Shown in pieces: positions 19,701 to 28,700 of a DNA stretch of 32,888 nt; position 1 is the first letter of the stretch, and each line of letters begins with the position of its first letter. Where the stretch lies: the NCBI RefSeq assembly GCF_016518545.1, contig NZ_JACVTO010000033.1, forward strand, positions 1 through 32,888, in the 5' to 3' direction. Position numbers and translations under genes: made by a program. The notes below the pieces were generated by a model. The model saw nothing but the letters and a program-made list of their open reading frames with translations, was not told the DNA's origin and did not search any database. The DNA comes from Pseudomonas sp. S30 (GTDB lineage: Bacteria > Pseudomonadota > Gammaproteobacteria > Pseudomonadales > Pseudomonadaceae).

Positions 19701-22700
19701 CCAGGGAGGGCTGATCACCGCGCCAGGCCTGTTGCTGCTGAAGAACCTCGCCTCGGTCGACAACCACAGCGGCGAAATCTCCAGCGCCGATGGTTTTTCC
19801 CTGGCCGCCGCGTCGCTGGACAACACCGACGGTTCGCTGCTCAGCGATAAAGCGCTGGTCGTGACTGTCGACAAGCTGCTGACCAATCTGCGTGGACGGG
19901 TGTCCGCCAAGGGCGTCAATCTGGCCGCTGGCGAGCTGAACAACGACAGTGGCAGCGTCAGCAGCGAGGCTGATCTGCTGCTCACCGTCGCCGGCAACCT
20001 GTCGAACCAGAACGGCGAGCTGACCAGCGCCGGTAACACCACCCTCAGCGCGCTGAGTCTGGGCAATGCCAATGGCCAGGTCATGGCCGACCGGTTCCTG
20101 AAGCTGAGCATCACCGATGCCATCGACAATCAGGCAGGCACATTGGGCGCAGGGAAGGATGCCGACATCCGTGCGGCGAGCCTGGACAACCGGCAAGCCG
20201 GTGCCCTGGTCACCGATGGCCAACTGGACCTCACGCTGACCGGCGCACTGGACAATCGCGCCAGTGGCAGCCTGCAAGCCAAAGGCCCGATCAACCTGAC
20301 CAGCCAGGCACTGGACAACCGTGACGGGCGCATCGCCGCGCAGAACCTGTTGATGATACGCAGTGCCAGCCTGGACAACCGTAGCGGTGCGATTCGCGCC
20401 GAGAAAGGCCTGCAGCTGTTCGTCGATGCACTCGACAACAGCCAGACCGGCCTGGGGGCCACCTCGAAAGGCCTGATCAACAGCAACGCCGGCCTCGAGC
20501 TGGTCGGCACGCGTCTGGACAACCAGAACGGTCTGCTCAACGCCGCAGGCCTGATGCAGTTGCAGCTCGACAGCGCGTTCAACGGCAACGGTCGTATCGC
20601 CAGCCAGGCTGACATGGTCGCCAGTATCGCCAATCTGACCCAACAGGGCGGTGAGCTGGTGGCGCAGGGCGCGCTAGCCCTGACCGGCAGCACTCTCGAC
20701 AACCGCGCGGGTGGCCTGGTGGGTTCCACAAAAGCGCTGAAAATCGATGTGGACGACATCGACAACAAGGCCGGTGAACTGTCCAGCCAGATCGACGTGG
20801 ACATCACGGCCAATAGGCTGGACAACAGCGACGGCGGCAAGGCTCTGGCAGGTACAGCGCTGGGCCTGGCCGTGACGCAGATCATCAACCGCAACAACGG
20901 CTTGCTGTTCGGCCACACGCTGCGCCTGGACGGTGCGCGTCTGGACAACGCAGGCGGTAAGCTGGCCAGCCAGCAGGACCTGAACATCAGCCTGTCCGAC
21001 GCGCTCGACAACAGTGGCGGCCTGCTCAGCAGTGAGTCGGCCCTGACCGTCAGCGCGGCTTCGTTGCAAAACGACTCGGGCAGCTTGTCCAGTGCCGATG
21101 CCTTGAACGTCACCACCGTTGGAGCGCTGAGCAACCAGGCCGGCGCCATCACCACCGATGCGGCGCTGACGCTGAGCAGCGCGAGCCTGGACAACAGCCA
21201 GTCCGGAAAATTGTCTGGCAAGGGCGCTACGCAGGTCACCACCGGAACTTTCGACAACAGCCAGGGCGGTCGCCTGACCAGCAGCGACACCCTGCAATTG
21301 ATCGCCGGCAGGGTCATCAACCAGAACGCCGGGCGCATCGCCAGTGCACTGGCCTTGACGGCCAGCGTCACCGGGCTCGATCAACAGGCTGGCGAGTTGT
21401 TCAGCAACACGTCGCTGACCCTGGACCTGAACAATGGCCAACTGAACAATCAGGGCGGCCTGATCAATGCCCCTGGCGTATTGCTGCTCGAGCATCTCGA
21501 TGGCGTCGCCAACCAGAACGGCGAAATTTCCAGCGCACAGGCCTTGGGCCTGAGCGCCAGCAGCCTCGATAACAGCGGTGGCAAACTGCTTAGCAGTCAG
21601 ACCCTCACGCTGGTCGTGGACCAGCTGCTGAGCAACGTCAAGGGCACCATTTCCGGTGCGGCGCTGAGCCTCGACAGCGACAGCCTGGATAACACCGAAG
21701 GCATGGTCAGCAGCCGCGCAGACCTGAACGTTAGATTGAACGCTGCCCTGAGCAACGCCAAGGGCACGCTGATCGGCGACGGCAATGTGAACCTGAGCGC
21801 TGCGACGGCCGACAACCGCCTCGGGCAACTGGCGAGCAAGCGCAACCTGGACGCGCGCATCGGCAATCTGCAACAGCAGAACGGCCAGATGCTTGCCCAG
21901 GGCACACTGACTCTGCACGGCGACACGCTGGATAACCGTGAGCACGGTTTCATCGGCGCGAGCGAAGCCCTTGTGGTGAATGTCACCCGCCTCGACAACC
22001 GCGGCGGTGAACTGTCCAGCCAGGACACGATGACCCTGGACGGCCAGCAACTGGACAACAGTGACAAGGGACGGATTCTGGCGCAAACAGGGCTGAATCT
22101 GAACTTCGCACAGACCCTCAACCGTACGGACGGCCTGCTTTCCAGCCAGGCGGGCGTGAGGCTGATCGGCAGCACGCTGGACAATACCGCAGGCGCACTG
22201 AGCGCCCTTGGGGCGCTGGATATCAACCTGTCGGCAGCACTCGACAACAGCCAGGGCCTGATCAGCGGTGAAGACATCCTGACCGTGAAGGCCGGCAGCC
22301 TGACCAATACCGCAGGCAATGTTTCCAGCGCGGGGTCCTTGGTCATCGACAGCACCGGTGCGATCGGCAACCAGGGCGGCAAGCTGGTGACCGATGGTGC
22401 ACTCGACCTCAACAGCGCCAGCCTCGACAACAGTCGGCTCGGCACCATCAGCGGTAAAGGTTCGCTGACCCTCAGAACCGGTGATTTCGACAACAGCCAG
22501 AACGGTCGCGTCAGCAGCGCCGATCGCCTGCACCTGACCAGCGCGCAATTGAACAACAGCGGTGGCAGCATCGGCAGTGATCAGGCACTGACCGCCAGCG
22601 TCAGCCGTCTCAGTCAGCAAGGCGGCAAGTTGTTCAGCAACACGTCCTTGAGCCTGGACCTGAACAATGGCCAGATGGATAACCAGGGCGGCTTGATCAA

Positions 22701-25700
22701 CGCGCCAGGCGCCCTGGTGCTGAACAACGTCAATGAGGTGCTGAACCAGAACGGCGAAATCTCCAGCGCCCAGGCGTTCACCCTCAACGCCCAGCGGCTC
22801 GATAACAGCGGCGGCAAACTGCTCAGCAACCAGTTGCTGACCCTGCGCATCGCCCGTGCGCTGAACAACGTAAAAGGCATGATCGCTGCCGCTGGCATCG
22901 ACGCTGCCGTCGACACCCTCGATAACACCAGCGGGACACTGACCAGCCGCAACGACCTGGGCCTGACGGTCAACGGCATGCTGACCAACCGCGACAGTGG
23001 CCTGGTCAGTGCAACCCAGGCACTCAGAGTGGGGGCGGCCAGCCTCGATAATCAGAGCGGTCAGGTGCTCGGTGGCACCTCCCTCACGCTCGGCGCAGGC
23101 TCGATCGGCAACACGGCAAAAGGGCTGATCAACAGCTCCGGCACCCTCGATCTGACGGCGAGCAGCCTGGACTCAGGTAACGGTGGCGAGGTGTCGGCCG
23201 CGCATGACATGACCCTGGTGCTCAATGCGCTGACGCTCAATGGCGGTCGCCTGATGAGTCAGGCCGGGCTGTCCATCGACATGGCCGGCCACGACCTCGA
23301 CAACCGCGGCGGCTTGATCACTGCCGATGGCTCGCTGCGCTTCATCGGCCTGCGTGACCTGAACAACCAGTCTGGCGAAGTCTCCAGCGCACAGCGCTTT
23401 ACCCTGAGCGGCCGCACCCTCGATAACACCCACGGCAAGCTGATCAGCAGCGATGTGCTGACGGTCAGCGCTTCGAGCTTGCTCAATCAGAATGGCCTGG
23501 TGTCCGGCTGGCAGGACCTGAACGTCACCGGTGGTCGTCTCGACAACCGTAACAACGGCACATTGTCCAGCCGAAGTGGCGGTCTTGTGGCGAACCTGAC
23601 CGGCGAGCTGCTCAATGGCGGCAATGGCGCGCTGGTCAGTCAGAACGCCATGAGCCTGAGTGCTGACAGCCTCGACAACCGCGGCGGTATCCTGTCCAGC
23701 GGTGGCGGCCAGACCCTGACCGTGGCGGGGCTGCTGAACAACAGCCAGAACGGGCTGATCGACAGCGGCGCAGGGCTGCTGGTCAAGGCCGGCGCCCTGA
23801 ACAACGCGGCCGGCAACCTGGCGGCCCAGCAGGACTTGAGCTTCGAAGCCAGCAGCCTCGACAACAGCGCCGGCAACCTGAGCAGTAGGGGCACCTTGAC
23901 CCTGGACCTGCTGGGAGGCCTGAGCAACGCCAGCGGCAAGCTGGCCAGCGGTGGCAACTTGCTGTTGCGCCGCAGTGCTGCGATCGAAAACCAGGCCGGG
24001 CAACTGATCAGCCAGGGCCAGATGACCCTCAACACCTCGGGGCAACTGGACAACCGTCACCGCGGCACCGTCGCCGCCAGCGACACACTGACGGTCGCCG
24101 CAAGCGGCAGCGTCCTCAACGACGCCGATGGCCTGATCTACAGCCAGGACGCCGATGCGCGCGTACAGGCAGCCAGCCTGTCCAACATGAGTGGCACGGT
24201 ACAGGCCCGCGGTGCGCTTGGCGTCGATGTCGCCAGCGTCGTCGACAACCAGAACGGCCGCATCATCGCACAGGGCGGTGACCTGCACCTGAGCGCTGCC
24301 AATCTCTACAACCAGGGCGGCGTGCTGTCCAGCCTGCAAGGGGCGTTCACAGCCAATGTAACGGGCGTGCTGAAAAACGGCTACGACACCAACCGCCAGG
24401 GTGGTGTGATCCAGGCACAGCGTCTGGACCTGACCGCACTGGGAGGCTTCGACAACTACGGGGGGCGAGTCTCGGCGCGTGCGGGCGAGGCGCTGATCAC
24501 CACCGCTGGCTTCGACAACCGCAACGGCGGGCTGTACGCCAAAGGCCTGGTGCGGGTCACCGGTGCCAACCTCGACAACAGCGGCGACAACGACGGCCAG
24601 ATTGCAGGCGGCCAGGTCGAGCTGAACCTGAGCGGCGTGCTGAACAACCGTCTGGGCATCATCGAAAGCGACAGCACCCTGGCCATTACGGCGGCCAGCC
24701 TGGACAACCAGACCGGGCAGCTGCGTGCGCTGGGCAGTGGCGGTACGACGAACTTCCAGATCGGCAACCTGTTCGACAACCGCAACGGCACGCTGGAAAG
24801 CGCCAACAGCGACCTGGTGCTCAATGCCGGTGGTTTCGCGAATGGCGGCGGCTCGCTGTTGCATGTGGGCAATGGCACGTTCGATATCTCCACGGCCAAC
24901 CTGACCCATGCCGGTGGCAGCATCGTGACCCGTGGCGGCCTGACACTCAGCGCCGACAGCTTGACCAACGAAACCGTCATCCAGGCCGGGCGCCTCACCC
25001 TCAACGTCAACCACTTCAGTCAGACCGCCAGCGGGCAGTTGCTGGCATCGACCAGCCTGGTCGGTACCGGTGGAAACTGGACCAACGAGGGGGTGATCGC
25101 CAGCGATGGCTCGCTAAGCCTCGACCTCGGCGGCACCTATGGTGGCAATGGGCGGCTCAGCAGTCTCGGGACGCTTGGGCTGAGCGCTGCACAAGTGAAC
25201 CTCGACGGCGCCTCGACCATCGCTGGCGGCGGTGACACGTCGGTATCGGTGGCAGGGCAGTTGAGCAATCTCGGTCGCCTGACCTCGGCGACCCGCCTGA
25301 CCGTCAATGCCGGAACCATCACCAACAAGGGCACGCTGGGCAGTGGTCAGGCGCTGACGCTGACCACCGGCTCGCTGGTCAATGATCACGGGCTGATCTT
25401 CAGCGGCAGCGACATGGGCCTGCGGGTCGGTTCGCTGAACAACAGCTATGCCAATATCTACAGCCTGGGCAATCTCTCGATTGACCGTGACGGGCAAGGC
25501 GGCCTGGCCGACAGCATCGTCAACAGTTCAGCATCGATTCAAAGCGACGGCAGCATGAGCCTGGCGGCGAGCACGATCCAGAACATTCGAGCGATCTTGA
25601 CGACCAGCAAGGGGGGTATCTATACCGCCAAGATCGTAGAGGGTGCATGCAACCGGGAGTTCTATAGAAACGACTGCGGGCCGCCCAAGGCAAATCACGT

Positions 25701-28700
25701 CTGGGACATCACCCAGCGTGAAAAACTGGAAGTGACCGCTGCCAGTGAGGCGTCCGGCATCATCGCTGGCGGTAATCTGAAAATCGACGGCGGGGATCTG
25801 TTCAACCAGAGCAGTACCATCGTCACCAGCGGCAACCTCACTGCCACGCTGAACAACCTGAACAATACCGGTGTCGAGGCCGGGGATACCGAAACCGTGC
25901 GCTCATTCCGCAGTGCTCGGACTAGAAACGCCGGTTTCTGGATAAATGCCGCGCGCAACTTCACTGATCAGTATTGGCTTACCAGCAGCGGTTATGACGC
26001 CAACAACGTAGGTGGTCTCGAGGCGGCGATGGCCAACTTCATCGCCACTACCGAAACCGAGTTGCCCGAGTATCGCAAGGTCACCCAGTTGTCCACTGGC
26101 GATCAGAGCTATGCCGCAGTGATCCAGGCAGGCGGTGCGGTCAGCGTCAATGCGAGCAACAACATCGGCAACAACGTCGTACGCGCTGGCTACAGCTATG
26201 TGAGCGGCGGTTCGCGTACCGACACCCACGCGACGGGCACGCAATTCTCCACGCGTATCACCGTCAATCAGCAATTGCCTCCCGACCTGGCCCAGCAGCA
26301 AGTCAACCCTTTGAGCTTGCCAGGCTTCAGCCTGCCTACCGGCCAGAACGGCCTGTTCCGTCTCAGCAAGCAGAATGGCACAGCCGCCGCAGTCGCCCAG
26401 CACGTCGACCTGCCGCAGAGCTGGACGATGGGCAGCGCAGCGGTGTCCGTCGCGCAGCGCGACCGTACCGTCTCGGACGCAAAGGCAAGCACCATCCAGA
26501 TCGACTCGGTAAGGCAGATCGCCAACGCCACCCGCGAGCTTGCTGCCGTCACGCGGCAAAGTGCAGGCGTAAGCGCCAGGGCAACGGTATTCGACACCAG
26601 TGCTCCAGGTGCCGCACCTGTCGATGGACGGGTGCTGCCAGGCCATACCTCCGAGGGCGCAGGTGTCACCAGCGTCGACAGCGTGACCGGCATCGCGACG
26701 GGCAATCAGGGCAGCGATATGTCGTTGCCTGTTCAGAATGAGGGCTCGACATCGGGCGTTCCGGCCGTCACCGCCATTTCCTCCGGTGGCTCGACCGCTG
26801 AAAACGCTGGAAGGGTGCAGGGGACCCAGGTCAACCAGGCTGGTCAGGTTGTCAAAGACACGCAAGGTAGTTTGGCCAGCGCGATCAATCAGGCCACCCC
26901 AGGTGCCCGTGCCGGCACGACTGACGCCGTTACCCCAGTGGTCGTCAGCGCCCAGGGCGCGCAAGTCGTTGCCCCCAGCCATACGCCTGTGGCGACTCAG
27001 GTGGAGCCGCCCGTCACCGCTGGCAGCACCCCCGTGGCACAAGCCGAGGCCATCACCCCGGTCGTCTCCGCCGCAGCGCAAACCATCACCCGAGTGGAAG
27101 GCCTGCCCAGCAGCGACTTCGTCTCCAAACCGCAGAAATACCTGATCGAAACCAACCCGGTCCTCACCGAGCTCAAGCAGTTCATGAGCTCGGATTACCT
27201 GTTGGCAGGCCTGGGTTACGACCCGGACGTCAGCGCCAAGCGCCTGGGCGATGGGTTGTATGAACAGCGCCTCGTGCAGCAAGCCGTCGTGGCCCGTACC
27301 GGCCAGGCGTTCATCGACGGCCAGACCTCGAACGAGGCCCAGTTCAAATACCTGATGAACAACGCCATCGCCAGCAAGCAGCAGCTGAACCTGGCGGTGG
27401 GCGTATCGCTCACTTCACAACAGGTCGCGGCGCTGACCCACGACATCGTCTGGCTCGAAGAGCACGAGGTGAATGGCGAAAAGGTGCTGGTGCCCGTGCT
27501 TTATCTGGCCCACGCCAACAACCGCCTCGGCCCGACCGGCGCCTTGATCGCGGGTAGCGATGTGTCGCTGATCGCCGGCCAGAACCTCGACAACGTCGGC
27601 ACCTTGCGGGCAGCCAACAACCTCTCGGCTTCCGCTGGCAACGATCTGGTCAACGGCGGCCTGATAGAGGCCGGCAACCGCCTCGACCTGCTGGCAGGCA
27701 ACAACCTCATCAACAAGGCCGGCGGCATCATCGCCGGTCGCGATGTGACGCTCACCGCCGTGCGCGGCGATGTGATCAACGAGCGCACGGTCACCCGCCA
27801 TCAGAGCGCCGCAGGCGACGCCACCTGGCGCAGCGACTTCGCCGACAGCGCGGCGCGCATTGAAGCCGCGAACGATCTGAGCCTGCAAGCCGGTCGTGAT
27901 GTTAAGACGACTGGCGGTGTGCTGCAGGCCGGTCGCGACCTGAGCCTGGCTGCAGGCCGCGACGTCGTCATCGACTCGGCCCAAGCCCAGGACGGCCAGA
28001 CCCGCGGCGTGAACCTCAGCCAGTCCAATATCACCCAACTGGCTTCCACGGTGACCGCCGGCCGCGACCTCACGGCCCAGGCGGGCCGCAACATCGACGT
28101 GATCGCCAGCAGCATCGACAGCAAGCGCGACATCACGATGGCCGCGACCGAAAACCTCACCCTGTCCTCGGCGGCTGACGAGCAGCACTTCTACGGCAAG
28201 AGCAAGAACGTCACCGAGCAGCAAGACCACGTCAGCCAGGTGGCTGCGAACCTGAACGCCGGTGGCCGCGTGGCCTTGCAGGCCGGGCAGAACCTTGCCG
28301 TGATTTCCAGCCGCATCACCGCCGGGAAAGAGGCGTACCTGGTGGCCGGTGACAACCTGGACCTTCTGGCGGCGCAGGACAGTGATTACTCGCTCTATGA
28401 CATGAAGAAAAAAGGTGGCTTCGGCGCGAAGAAAACCCAGCGCGACGAAGTGACCGATGTGAAACACATCAGCAGCGAGATCATCACCGGGGGTGATCTG
28501 TTGCTGTCGAGCGGTGGGGATCAGACGTATCAGGTGGCCAAGCTTGAGAGTGGCAAGGACCTGACGATCGAGAGTGGCGGGGGGATCACGTTCGAGGGTG
28601 TGAAGGATCTGCATCAGGAGAGTCATGAGAAGAGCAAGTCGGATCTGGCGTGGAACAGTGCTAAAGGAAAGGGCAGTACGGATGAGACGCTGCGACAGAC

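Noticed and set aside
15200..19990. CRISPR-like array impression from regularly spaced repeats
   Set aside because: The period is 930 bp, the repeats are protein-coding and in frame throughout, and there are no short palindromic repeats with unique spacers.
15634..25014. Several long minus-strand frames (up to 648 codons) opposite the TpsA shaft
   Set aside because: They repeat with the same 930-bp period as the shaft, as expected for antisense readings of a repetitive gene; none has gene-like features of its own.
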